A program made the translations under genes and the position numbers. A DNA stretch of 64,000 nt, from assembly GCF_029931775.1 (NCBI RefSeq), contig NC_079316.1, forward strand, positions 70,032,064-70,096,063. The letters are read 5' to 3'. The notes beneath the pieces were generated by a model. That model worked only from the letters and a program-made list of their open reading frames with translations, did not search any database and was not told the origin of the DNA. This document shows positions 33,978 through 44,473 of this stretch, piece by piece (within the stretch, counting starts at the first letter, position 1; each line of letters opens with the position of its first letter). The stretch is from Euleptes europaea. Its lineage: Eukaryota; Chordata; Lepidosauria; Squamata; Sphaerodactylidae.

Positions 33978-35132
33978 CTAATCTCCATGGCTATTGTTGA
34001 CTATAGTCTTTGTTAGTCTGGAGGTTTTTAGGACAGGAAGCCAAGCCTTATTCATTCTTAAACTCTCTTCTTTTCTGTTAAAGTTGTGCTGATGTTTATG
34101 AATTTCAATGGCTTCTCTGTGCAATCTGACAAAATAGTTGGTAGAATTGTCCAGTCTTTCAGTGTCTTGGAATAAGACCCTGTGTCCTGTTTGTGTCAGT
34201 CCATGTTCAGCCACTGCTGATTTCTCAGGTTGGCCAAGTCTGCAGTATCTTTCATGTTCTTTTATCCTTGTTTGTATGCTGCGTTTTGTGGTCCCGATGT
34301 AAACGTGTCCACAACTGCAAGGTATACGATATACTCCTGCAGAGGTGAGGGGGTCTCTTTTGTCTTTTGCTGATCGTAGCATTTGTTGTATTTTCTTGGT
34401 GGGTTTAAACACTGTTTGTAGGTTATGTTTTTTCAAAAGTTTCTCCATCCTATCAGTGACTCCTTTAATAAATGGCAAGAATACCTTTCCTATGGGAGAC
34501 TGTTTTTCCTGAGTTTTCTGATTTTTGTTTGGTTTAATGGCCCTTCTGATTTCATTCTTGGAATAGCCGTTTGCTAGCAGTGCGTGATTTAGATGATTAG
34601 TTTCTTCCTTGAGAAACTGTGGTTCACAGATCCGTCTTGCACGGTCCATTAATGTTTTGATTATTCCTCTTTTCTGTCGGGGGTGGTGGTTGGAGTTTTT
34701 GTGTAAGTAGCGATCTGTGTGAGTTGGTTTCCGGTAGACCTTGTGACCTAACTGAGAGTTTGTTTTACGGATGACAAGGGTATCAAGAAATGGGAGTTTA
34801 CCCTCAATTTCCTTTTCCATGGTAAACTGAATGTTTGGATGGATATTATTAAGATGGTTTAGAAAATCCATTAATTTTTCTTCACCATGGCTCCAAATAG
34901 TAAATGTATCATCTACAAACCTGAACCAGACTGTAGGTTTGTAAGGTGCCGATTCTAATGCTGTCTTTTCAAAATATTCCATGTAAAAGTTTGCTATTAC
35001 TGGACTGAGTGGACTTCCCATAGCTACTCCATCAATCTGTTCATAAAATTCTTGATCCCATAGGAAATAACTTGTTGTCAAACAATGGTGAAATAAGGCT
35101 GTTATATCTTCTGGAAAAATCTGGTTAATCAA
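33978..35132 (-). CDS. PLE RT (C-terminal part) plus GIY-YIG endonuclease
   Basis: An uninterrupted frame of 384 codons that begins within RT because the element is 5'-truncated. RT motif B is GVAMGSPLSP (residues 35-44), motif C is RFVDDTF (71-77), and the thumb follows. A basic linker leads to GIY-YIG: VYRIPCSC (267-274), HVYIGTTKR (276-284), an R at 289 and the KEHER segment (291-295). The first methionine is incidental. This is a Penelope/Poseidon-type protein and differs clearly from the Neptune-like protein at 9633. The open frame implies recent insertion. The truncated RT is unlikely to be active alone. Confidence 0.92.
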   Translation of the reverse strand: MINQIFPEDITALFHHCLTTSYFLWDQEFYEQIDGVAMGSPLSPVIANFYMEYFEKTALESAPYKPTVWFRFVDDTFTIWSHGEEKLMDFLNHLNNIHPNIQFTMEKEIEGKLPFLDTLVIRKTNSQLGHKVYRKPTHTDRYLHKNSNHHPRQKRGIIKTLMDRARRICEPQFLKEETNHLNHALLANGYSKNEIRRAIKPNKNQKTQEKQSPIGKVFLPFIKGVTDRMEKLLKKHNLQTVFKPTKKIQQMLRSAKDKRDPLTSAGVYRIPCSCGHVYIGTTKRSIQTRIKEHERYCRLGQPEKSAVAEHGLTQTGHRVLFQDTERLDNSTNYFVRLHREAIEIHKHQHNFNRKEESLRMNKAWLPVLKTSRLTKTIVNNSHGD

Positions 35133-35140
35133 TGAGATTG

Positions 35141-35235
35141 TGTCAGAAAATTCTTCCTAATGGCTAGACAGAAACTCTTTTGATTTAATTTCAACCTGTT
35201 GGTTCTGGTCTGACCTTCGGCCAGCTGAACATTCC
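35141..35235 (-). mobile_element. CR1 LINE, upstream part beyond the PLE
   Basis: It continues the CR1 of 33395-33675 after the 12-bp duplication (CTTCCTAATGGCTAGACAG onward). The exact right limit is unclear. Confidence 0.65.
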
Positions 35236-35689
35236 AGTCTGCTGGGTGGATAAAAAGAACTACTAAATGCTTGATATCAGACAATATTAATGGCTTATTA
35301 TCTGAGTAAAGGTAGACTCCTCACCAGTTTCTGGTAAGTCTTATGGTATCTGCTGGTTGCTAAGATTCTTGCAACACACACAGGGAGAGAGAAAACAAGG
35401 AATAATCACAGACAAACATTCCACTGGTTGAATCAGATTGAATCTCAGATTGCAGCCTGTACTATTGTACAGCACTCAAAAAAAGTTTTTTTTTATCAAG
35501 CATTATAAATTGTTCTGAACTGACTGCAAACTCCTTTGTGAAGGCATATCCCAATACTACTTTGCTGTGGTTGTCCCTTTCTACTCTCTTGTCCACTCTA
35601 TGAACAATTCTGGTTTCAGGCCTGGTTATGGTACTGAAACAGGCCTTGGTTGCCCTGGTAGACATGTGCCAGGAGATGGACAGGGGGAG

Positions 35690-35855
35690 TGTAACCTGGT
35701 TAATTCTCTTTGTGTTTGTGCTTGTTTTTACTGAATTATTTTATATTTTAAATGTTTTTAATTGCTCAAATGTCTTAATGTTTTATGTGTGCTGCCTTGG
35801 GGACCCTGATAGGGTGGAAAGGCGACATAAAATGTTTTAAATAAATATATAAACA
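35690..35855 (+). mobile_element. L2-like LINE 3' end
   Basis: TTTTAATTGCTCAAATG, GGACCCTGATAGGGTGGAA and the AAATAAATATATAAA tail match the LINE end at 54595-54800. Confidence 0.6.
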
Positions 35856-35867
35856 CAGTGGGTTAAA

Positions 35868-36179
35868 GAAGAGGAGGAGGTTTTTATATGCCGACTTTCT
35901 CTACCATTTAAGGAAGAATCGAACCAGCGTACAATCACCTTCCCTTCCCCTCCCCACAACAGACATCCTGTGAGGTAGGTGGGACTGAGAGAGTTCAGAG
36001 AGAACTGTGACTATCCCAAGGTCACCCAGCTGGCTTCATGTGTAGGAGTGGGGAAACAAACCCAGTTCCAGATTAGCCTCTGCCACTCATGTGGAGGAGT
36101 GGGGAATCAAACCCATTTCTCCAGATCATAGTCAACCACTCCAAACCATCACTCTTGACCACTACACCACATTGGCTTC
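35868..36179 (-). mobile_element. tRNA-derived SINE with BovB-like tail
   Basis: Full-length minus-strand copy (GAAGAGGAGGAGG tail on the left, CACTACACCACATTGGCTTC head on the right). It is inserted directly after a LINE tail. Confidence 0.88.
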
Positions 36180-37128
36180 ACTGTTGCAACATGGTCTACA
36201 TAGGGCTGCAGCTGATGGAAAACGTGGCAGCCTGATGGTGGGTGGCTGCAGGGATCATACCGCACTTATTTAGCAATGTTTGAATTGGACTTGGAAACTA
36301 ATAGCAACCAAAGCAAAGTGCTTGTGCTTACCTTGTAAGCTCTTGTTGGCTTGGGACCCACATCTCTCCTGACATCTTTCCTGAAGCAACTTCATCAGCA
36401 CAGCAGCACCTGCTGGTTATCCCAAACCCTGCACAGGTGTGTCCAGGGCCGGATCTAGGTTTGATGAGGCCCTAAGCTCTTGAAGGGAATGGGGCCCTTT
36501 ATATGTCCAGCTGTCCTTTGTCAACAACAAATTGTCACTGTTTTTTGTGTTGAATATATGCTATATGGTAATTTATGGACCTAATAGGTATCTAAAGCCA
36601 TTTGCACATAACAAAATATGTATTTTATCAGGGCCTATTACTTACATCATAGGAGCCTATGTAGGTTTTATTTTATTTGTTTTTTTATCTTATATTTTGG
36701 AAATGTACATCCAGGTTTTTTTTTCCTTTAAATGTTTTGGGGGTCCCCATGAGAGTGGGGCCCTAAGCTATAGCTTGTTTAGCTTATACGTAAATCCGGC
36801 ACTGGGTGTGTCCCATTGCTGCTTGCTCACAGGCTTTCTCTACCCCTATAGAACAGTCTTTCAGAAGAAATTAGAAAAACAGTCTCTTATAATTTTTAAG
36901 GGATTTACAATGGAAGTTTTTCAGAGAGCTTTTGCAGTCTCCTGACGGTGTGTGCAGTTTGGCTCTTAGGAGCTAGGATTTCTTATGGATGATATTTATA
37001 AGGTCTCTGCAGTCAGCTTTGACCATTGGATGTTTTAAGCCTTTGTGTGATTTATATTCTTCTTGTTACCCACTTTGGGTCCCAGATTTCTGTGGAAAAG
37101 GCAGGTTTATAAAATATTTTAAATAAAG
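36180..37128 (+). mobile_element. L2-like LINE 3' region, split by a hAT element
   Basis: Conceptual translation gives HLSPDIFPEA-type wording of the ORF2 end. The 3' tail (GTTACCCACTTTGGGTCCC, TTTAAATAAAG) ends near 37128. A hAT MITE interrupts at 36444. Confidence 0.55.
36444..36804. mobile_element. hAT-type MITE with CAGGGCCGGAT ends
   Basis: 361 bp between CAGGGCCGGATCTAGG and its inverted partner ATCCGGCACTG. The 8-bp duplication GGTGTGTC is perfect at 36436-36443 and 36805-36812. It inserted into an L2-like LINE. No transposase frame. Confidence 0.92.
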
Positions 37129-37317
37129 TGGCATATATACTCAAAATATTGCTGATTTCAATGACACTGGGCCATATAGAATCCAAGCAAGCCAGTAACC
37201 GGTAAACATCTACCAAGAGTGGCTACTCAGCCAGCTGCCATGGAGAATGCTGCTACCTTTGCATATATAAAAACATTCAAAATACTATACATTTTGCATT
37301 TTGAACATCAAATCAAT

Positions 37318-37506
37318 GAAGAAGAAGAGTTGGTTTTTATATGCCGATTTTCTCTACCTTTTAAGAAGAATCAAACCGGCTTACAATCTCTTTCCCTTCC
37401 CCTCCCCACAACAGACACCCAGCTGGCTTCATGTGGAGGAGTGGGGAAACAAACCCGGTTGTCCAGATTACAGTCTACCACTCCTAACCACTACACCGCG
37501 CTGGCT
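37318..37506 (-). mobile_element. tRNA-derived SINE, internally deleted
   Basis: The tail and head of the BovB-tailed SINE are present, but about 100 bp of body are missing after CCCCACAACAGACACC. Confidence 0.85.
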
Positions 37507-38374
37507 TTCTATGATCATATAGAATGCTTGACTCAAGAACCAAAATGGGCATTGCAAGCCAGGTTGGTCTGACTTTGAGCAGGCTGTTGGCAAAAAGCAC
37601 AGTGTCACAAATTAGACGGTTTGAAACCCTGAGAGACTTCTTATGTTCCTATGCAAGAGTGCATACTACGGATCACAACACAGAGTTGTTCCTCAGCTGA
37701 AACAGTCTTGACTTGCACAGGGGCGAACTGGTGTGGAAAAATGACCCTGGAAAAGTGCCCCCCCCCAAGGAGGGAGGGAGAGGCAACTGGCCTGCCCAGT
37801 GAAACATGCACTGCCTCACTCTCACAGTAGTAACAGAGGAGACTGTTGTAGAACATTCTCACCTTCCATCACCTTCCATTTTGAGGTCACGATACTCAGA
37901 CAAAAAGATCGATCATGATGAGGCTGTTCAATACCTGTTCCCTTAAAAAAAAGGGAAACCGTGCAAATCAATTTCCCTCTCCCCCCACAACCGTACATAT
38001 TTGTGTGTATACAGAAACCAGTGCTACCACTGGGCATCTCATGTATCTGTTTCAGTAGACTCTTGACTGTTTTATAGAACAAGAAATTTTTTCGATGCCA
38101 TGCTGGGAAACTGCATTTTCTGGCCTCTGCTTGTAATACCTCCCCCACCCCTGCTGACCTTCTGCTGTTTTTACCTTTGAGTAGACATTTTTCTGCCTGT
38201 GACTGTAACTTCATGCATTTGGTAATGGCTCTGGCTCAAAAAAGCTTATGCTACAATAAATGTGTGAGTCTCTAAGGTATCAGAAGACCTTTTGTCATTT
38301 TGGCTGCCACAGACTAACAAGGCAGACTAATATCCCCCCCCCCCCATTTATCTTCTTCTTTAAAATGCAACAAA
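37507..38374. other. Intergenic DNA with C tract
   Basis: No gene recognised. A fragment near 38225-38330 resembles the repeat at 6240. C runs are at 37761-37768 and 38334-38346. Confidence 0.4.
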
Positions 38375-38620
38375 GGTTTGATTCCCCACTCCTCCTCATG
38401 AGTGGTGGAGGCTAATCTGGTGAACTGGATTTGTTTCCCTGCTCCTACACCTGAAGCCAGCTGGGTGACCTTGGGCTACTCACACACTCTCAGTCCCACC
38501 TACCTCACAGGATGCCTATTGTGGAGAGGGGAAAGGAAGGTGATTGTAAGCTGGTTTGAGTCTTCTTTAAGTGGTGGAGAAAGTCAGCATATAAAAGCCA
38601 ACCCTCCTCCTCCTCCTTCT
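38375..38620 (+). mobile_element. tRNA-derived SINE, 5'-truncated
   Basis: It starts at the B box (GGTTTGATTCCCC) and runs to the BovB-like tail and CCTCCTCCTCCTCC end. Confidence 0.85.
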
Positions 38621-38774
38621 AGAAACCTACTTTTTAAAAAAGTGATGAGAACACAGGATTCAAAGAGCTGGGAAAACCCTGTGACTACTAACGACTACTG
38701 CCTTGCCCTCCTTACATTGAAAGCAGTGGCACTCACTCCATGGTTTGCAGAGGGACACAGTCACAACTGCATAT

Positions 38775-38955
38775 GTAAGTTCTGTCAATTCGCAACAGAC
38801 TTACGGTGACCCAGGCAGGTGGCTTTTAAGGCAAGTGAGAAGCAGAGGCGGTTTGCCATTGCCTTCCTCTGCAGTCTTCCTTGGTGGTATCCCATCCAAC
38901 TACCAACCCTGCTTAGCTTCCGAGATCTGATTAAATTGGGTTATACCATGCCACG
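38775..38955 (-). mobile_element. 5S-rRNA-derived SINE, worn
   Basis: Minus strand: the internal promoter-like wording of 5S rRNA (CAGATCTCGGAAGCTAAGCA) appears as its reverse complement near 38915, followed leftwards by the AAACCGCCTCTGC body. Confidence 0.75.
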
Positions 38956-39115
38956 TTCCCTCATGACGCATTTGTAATTACCATCACACAGTGGCCAACC
39001 AGGTGACTTTTCAAAGCCCACAAACAAGACAACTGCAGCAGCATTATCCTGCCTGTGTTCCAAAGCACCTAATATAATAGGCATGCTCCTCTGATCCAGG
39101 AGATAATAGGTATAC

Positions 39116-39470
39116 ATCATGGCTAGTGTCCATTTTTACTAGTAACCATGAATACCCCTCTCTCCATGAACATGTCAACTCCCCTCTTAAAGCCTTCCAA
39201 GTTGGCAGCCATCACCACACCCTGAGGCAGTGAGTTCCACAATTTAACTATGCATTGTGTGAAGAAATACTTCCTTTTATCTGTTTTGAATCTTTCACCC
39301 TCCAGCTTCAGCAGATGACCCCGCATTCTACTATTATGAGAGAGGGAGAAAAGCTTCTCCCTGTCCACTCTTTCCATACCATGCATAATTTTATAGACCT
39401 CTATTGTGTCTCCCCTTAACCACCTTCTTTCCAAACTAAACAGCCCTGAGTTGGGGATGTCTCTCTTTTT
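39116..39470 (-). mobile_element. CR1 LINE fragment, end of ORF2
   Basis: An open minus-strand stretch reads GDTIEVYKIMHG, then SRMRGHLLKLEGERF, KRKYFFTQCIVKLWNSLP and LEGFKRGVDMFM. This is the conserved C-terminal segment of CR1 reverse-transcriptase proteins. It is 5'-truncated and lacks the 3' UTR repeat. Confidence 0.85.
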
Positions 39471-40130
39471 CTTTAGGTTGGACCTGACTTATATGTGATC
39501 TTCTGGGCTACATGAGACATACCAGTCACATACTACAAGTCGTTACACCGTCAATTAATTTCTGGCCCAGGCAGTATACAGAAAACGTGTCCCAGTAGCA
39601 AGTCTTCTCTAAGCTTTTTTCTAGCTAAGCACCATCTTTTTACTTCAGCCTTGACTCGTGGGATTTTGCTTCTAGACCCTTTGATACTTCCATAGCTCTC
39701 AGCCCAATCCTTCTTGTTTTTAAGCATCCAACTTGAACTGCAGTGCTCAGAACTGAAATCTAACCTTTCTGGAGTGCCCTCCTCCACACACACACTCTAC
39801 CAACTGTTTCTCAGTCCCTAGAGTAAGGGTTCAACATCTATGACCCCGAAAAAAGATTTCTTCCACAGATTTCCTGAACAGAATAAACCAATCTGAAGAT
39901 TTCTGTTAACTGACATATGCTGGTGAGAGAGTTATTCATATATATAAACCTCTGTCCCACTTTACAGGTGCAGTGTTGGTAGAAATTATGCTCCTAAGTT
40001 GTGGGGCAAACAACAACAAAAAAGTGCTACTTGTTCAATTTTACAAATTTACTGTCCAAAGAACAATCTCCATGATGCACACAAGGTGGCGGCACCACAT
40101 AAGCTGTTCCTCTATCAAGTGTTTTTAAAG
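39471..40130. other. Intergenic DNA, no gene seen
   Basis: No coding region or repeat identified with confidence. Confidence 0.4.
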
Positions 40131-40138
40131 GACTAGAG

Positions 40139-40332
40139 CAGCGGTTCCCAAACTGTGCTCCATGGAGCACTTAGTGCTCCGCGAAACAACTCCTAGTCCT
40201 CCGTGAAGAAATTGAAAGAAAAACACTACTGTTATTCGGTTTAGTATATAGGTGCTAGGTGAAAATTAGTGCTCCGTGATGAATTTCTCTCCTGAAAAGT
40301 GCTCCATGACTCAAAAAGTTTGGGAACCACTG
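40139..40332. mobile_element. hAT-type MITE with CAGCGGTTCCCAAACT ends
   Basis: 194 bp with inverted ends CAGCGGTTCCCAAACT and AGTTTGGGAACCACTG. The 8-bp duplication GACTAGAG is perfect (40131-40138 and 40333-40340). Internal wording repeats GTGCTCC. Confidence 0.93.
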
Positions 40333-40446
40333 GACTAGAGGAAAGCCTTTCCACAGTGACATTGCACACATTTCTTATCCAATCTGCATGAGGTATCCAA
40401 TGCAAATTGCTTTCCAGCAAAGAGTTTAACATCTGCTTATATACAG

Positions 40447-41073
40447 GAGTGCCCTGATCTCATCAGATCTCAGAAGCTAAGCAGGGTTGGCCCTGGTTAG
40501 TATAACAATAATAATAAAATTTTATTGTGGTCTTTGACCAGTATAACCACAGTTAACAAGAGTTCCAGATTTAAAACATCATTTAAATAATGATTCAATA
40601 CAACAGAAAAGTAGGTGTAGCAACTTGATCAGTTAAACTAACCATATGAGTCTACAGTTTTACATCAGCTTTACTATCGTTTCCACAAATCTTGCATATA
40701 CCGAAGCAAAATTTGGCAACTTGTCTGGATACCCAGTGATTTTTATCAGACAATAGAATTTCCAATTTAATTTCTTCAGATTCATCAAGAAGTCCATCTA
40801 ACATAGGTTGAATATATCTTAATCTGGCCTCGTTGTGACGTGGGCATCTCAGAATCATATGCTCAGTTGTTTCCACCTCCCCCAGTGACCTTGAACATAA
40901 TCTTTCTGGGTATGGAATCTATTTAACCCCTGATTAAGTATTTGGATGTGAGACCTCCAAGGAATACCAGGGTTGTGACGCCGAGGCAGGCAATGGCAAA
41001 CCACCTCCCAATGGTCTCTTGCCTTGAAAACCCCACCATTAAGTCAGATGTGATTGACAACAATACACACCCA
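40447..41073 (+). mobile_element. 5S-rRNA-derived SINE split by a LINE
   Basis: The 5S-like head (CAGATCTCAGAAGCTAAGCA) runs to about 40503. The body resumes at 40941 with TTTGGATGTGAGACC and ends near 41073. The inserted 437 bp are LINE sequence. Confidence 0.85.
40504..40940 (-). mobile_element. LINE 3' end of uncertain clade
   Basis: On the minus strand the last 74 codons of a frame read ETTEHMILRCPRHNEARLRY, then EILLSDKNHWVSRQVAKF and a stop. A 3' UTR follows, ending in AATAAAATTTTATTATTATT. The C/H-containing C-terminus is typical of non-LTR reverse-transcriptase proteins. I cannot name the clade. Confidence 0.65.
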
Positions 41074-42980
41074 CATATAGGAATGCCTCTGGCTTAGTTT
41101 GGAAACTTGACTAATTCTTGGCAGGATCACAGATCCAAAGCTGAAGTAACTTCTTTATGTTGAGGTTGTTACATTTGATAACGATAGGCCTGAACACTGG
41201 GGTCAGCAGGCAACAATGTCCTTTTTCTATATTAATATAAAAGTGTTTGTTTTGGTGCGAGGCTCTTTTTGGTATGCTTGTATTCAGGTTCTTCTACCAA
41301 ATATCTAAGAGTCACGAGTTTAAAGCAGCAAGCTTTACAGAAAACACATTCCCCATTCGCTTCTGAAAGCTCCAAACAGAGGTTAAAGGATGTTTTGAAA
41401 TCCACCCTTCTTTAGTAATGCTGGCTTTTCTTGACTGCTGCGATTGAAGAAAGATCAGTGGAACTAAAAGATAAGGCATAATTATTTTGTATTTTGAAGC
41501 TCAAGCTGTACTCTTGGCAACAATTCAAACTCCTGATGCAAAGAGTGTTTGTATTTTAAACCAAAGTGCCCTTCCAAGATAGTCACATGAAGTTTGGATG
41601 ATACTGCTGTTATCTTGTATTTATTTTACTGAGTTCTGACCAAACCAGATTACAACAGATTACAGTCGGTAGATTACTTCTGTTTCCTTGCTCTTGAGAA
41701 CATTAGGGTGAAGGAGCAAAGAAGTATGGGAAAATGATGATCTTTGACTGCAAAACTAGCACTCAGGCATTATCACAGAGTAGTTACAGGAGTTATTTGT
41801 AGCAACTGATATCCATTTAATATCCTTATGTATCTCGTCTCCCCATAGCCACTCAACACATACAGACAAAAGTTATTTCCCCCCCCCCTGTGCCACAAAG
41901 AACATAAGAGGCCTAAAACAGCACCCATAGTGACCAGAGCAGTCACTGGTGCCTTTGAGACCATGTTTGTTCTATTGCTGGAGATGTTGTAGGTTCATCT
42001 TGTCTGGTTTCTTGTACTGTGCATGCACAAGGGGATACAAAGGGGTTTATGTGACATAATCCCAGGATTTCTGCCATCACATGCTGGCTGCTACTTTCCA
42101 CACATGGCGCATAAGATGGTGTCATCAGAATAGATGCTGATGGATGGGTGGCAACAGGGTTGCTAGGGGGTTTGGTGTTGCTATGTTAGCTCTGTTTTTC
42201 TACTACTATTATGTTTTTGATTCTGCTTGGAGAACACAAGCGAATTAAACTGGTGTATGCTCTGCAATAATGGCTGTAATTTTAACTGGACATCAAGACG
42301 TTGTGACAAACAGGAGGTTGTCCTGCCCCTGAGCAGTAAAACAGCCACTTTGACATCTGAGCAGGGCTGCCTGGGGGGAAAGTGCAGACTGAAAAGGGGG
42401 ATTGTCTCAGCAAGGAAGTAGGCCACTTCACCTGCAGCTCCGCCTGGAAGTGTGGCTGTGTTGTTTAACTCTACCTCTAAGAGAGGATAGAGTTGGGAGA
42501 CCAGTCTCTGGCGATGAGCAAATCTGGTAACTGCAAGCTTTAAAGAGAATTCACCACATAACCCGCTTCAGTGATCTCTATACTCTTCATGCTCAATACA
42601 AAACTTACCTTGCAGCAGTGACCCAAAACTTTTACACTTGCCACCCTAAAAACATCTTATAACTGAGGGGGAAGGCTTAAATCACAAAATCAAGCAGGTT
42701 CCCCAAGTTAATCAGAGAGGCAGTTTCAAGAACAGACTTGTCTCATGTTTCAGTTCTTTCTGGATGTACAGTTACATTGTCCAGTATAGCAATAAACCAA
42801 TCAGGATTGTGCAGCTTTTTCTACAGTGAATATTGCTCACATTAAAAAGTACTCCCAATGTCTTCTGTAGCCTTTTAATTCTGCGAAAGATAGGGATTGA
42901 AGCTGCAATTAAACAAACTGAAGCCAAAATAAAAGCTGTTCCTTCTTTGTTATGCTGTATTTACCCTGATCTGGCACCTC
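41074..42980. other. Intergenic DNA, no gene seen
   Basis: No confident coding region or repeat. There is a C tract at 41879-41888. Confidence 0.4.
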
Positions 42981-42984
42981 TTTG

Positions 42985-43400
42985 TGTTAGTCTGATAGCC
43001 TTGCCACCCCGTGCTGGTGTCTGTGCCACTTTGCGCCGTGATAAAGTGGCAGGGACACTGGCATGGGGGCATGCACCACGGAGCGATGCAGTAGTGTGTG
43101 CCTTAGCCACCGGTGCTGCCACGCAGGCAGCAAAACCTGGATGCGGGTGCCTGTGCTGGCATCAGGGGCGTGCCCAGGGGCAGAGCTGACATTAGCCAGC
43201 TTCCAAATCCCTTTCAGCCTGGGAACGCCCCTCTATGCTGCAGTGTAGCTACACCAGAAAAATAGCTGGAGCAGCCTCATGAAACTCCATGGAGGAATTT
43301 CATGGGTTTCTATTTTTAAATATTTTATTTTGGGTATTTTCCAGCCAGGAAGCCTCAGAGGAGCTAGAGCATCTGCGCCACTTCCGGCCATCAATTAACT
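42985..43400 (+). repeat. GC-rich unclassified repeat, copy 1
   Basis: Shares with 55680-55985 the blocks GAGCGATGCAG, CCCCTCTATGCTGCAGTG, AAATAGCTGG and GTGAAACTC-like wording, in the same orientation. The short frames here are not conserved between the two copies. Confidence 0.6.
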
Positions 43401-43501
43401 ATGCCCCCCTTCAGGAGTGCGCTGCCCATCTTGAGAAAATTTCTCTCATGATACTTGGGGCCTATTGAAACAACAATCTATTAAATAAGTCATTTGGTTT
43501 T

Positions 43502-43783
43502 GAAGAAGAGTTGGTTTTTATACCTGGATTTTCTCTACCTTTAAGAAGGCTCAAAGCCGCTTACAATCACCTTCCCCTCATCTCCCCACAACAGACACCT
43601 TGTGAGATAGGTAGGACTGAGAGAGTTCGGAGAGAACTGTGACTAGCCCAAGGTCACCCAGCAGGCTTGATGTGAAGGAGTGGGGAAACCAACCCAGTTC
43701 ACCAGATTAGAGCTGGCCGCTCATGTGGAGGGGTGGGGAATCAAACACTGTTCTTCAGATTAGAGTCCACCACTCTTAACCAT
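43502..43783 (-). mobile_element. tRNA-derived SINE with BovB-like tail
   Basis: Minus-strand copy: GAAGAAGAGTTGG tail, CCCCACAACAGACACC body and CACTCTTAACCAT head. Confidence 0.87.
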
Positions 43784-44282
43784 GCTTTTACTGCTCTGAG
43801 TTACATAGTCATGGCAGACTTAATAGGCTTATTATGGAGGAATAAATTCTGTACCAAAGAGTGTTGAAATAAAAAAAAAACAGACTTCTGAATTAAAAAC
43901 AATTAATTTTTAATGATTAAAAGCTATTTTGAATAGTTTCAAAAGAATGCAAGGCATATCTTAAAAATGAGAATGAATGTACATTTTTAGGTGGCTAGTG
44001 CTAACTGCTGCATTGAAATTGCTTTAAGAGATTATACTTCATAATCATAACCAGAGAATGTACGACTGTTTCATACCATTTGCACACTGTTCTTTTGTGG
44101 AGACAGCAACAGAATTTCATAACCCTGGAATTCTTGTTTCTTTGTATGCTAAACTATAGGGTGGAAGGCATTGGGCTTTCTTGACAGCAGAGTGGGTAAA
44201 ATGTAATTACTTGCACCAGATAAAAGGATTTTAAAAGTGTCCCCCCCACCCAAGCACTATTTGTTTTGTGGCACTGAACAGA
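43784..44282 (-). other. Probable CHST15 3' UTR region
   Basis: This lies directly downstream of the CHST15 stop codon. A minus-strand ATTAAA at 43914-43909 is a possible polyadenylation signal, about 370 bp past the stop. The true 3' end cannot be fixed from sequence and may lie further on. Confidence 0.35.
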
Positions 44283-44473
44283 TCAAGGCTTTTTCCATAA
44301 AAAGGCTTCATCACAAAGAACTTGAGCCAGTTTTGCATTGAATGGCCGATAAAAATCTTCTAGAATTTCCTTTGTAAGAGGTAACATAGGGCCTAGATTG
44401 CGATCCTCAGGCCTTCTAGTGTTTGATGCAGGACTCTTCGTAATTAGAGCTTCTTCTTTTTCACTTAGGGCAC
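44283..44473 (-). CDS. CHST15: CHST15 last coding exon
   Basis: 191 bp, from GT of a split glycine codon to the TGA stop (44285-44283). It encodes GALSEKEEALITKSPASN and RRPEDRNLGPM, ending AQVLCDEAFLWKKP. The acceptor is CTACAG ahead of 44473. It forms the C-terminal helices of the sulfotransferase fold. Confidence 0.96.

Larger units (their letters stand above)
33676..35140 (-). mobile_element. Penelope-like element, 5'-truncated, in CR1
   Basis: 1.47 kb with a perfect 12-bp target-site duplication, TGTCAGAAAATT (33664-33675 and 35141-35152). In sense direction it has the RT second half, a GIY-YIG endonuclease and a terminal repeat of about 300 bp ending ACCTACAAGAACC. The hammerhead-like core lies at 33730-33766. 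The 5' part of RT is missing. It is younger than the CR1 it interrupts. Confidence 0.95.

Noticed and set aside
40447-41073. 5S rRNA gene
   Set aside because: Resembles only the 5S internal-promoter region, followed by a SINE body, and is interrupted by a LINE; several similar SINE copies exist in the window.
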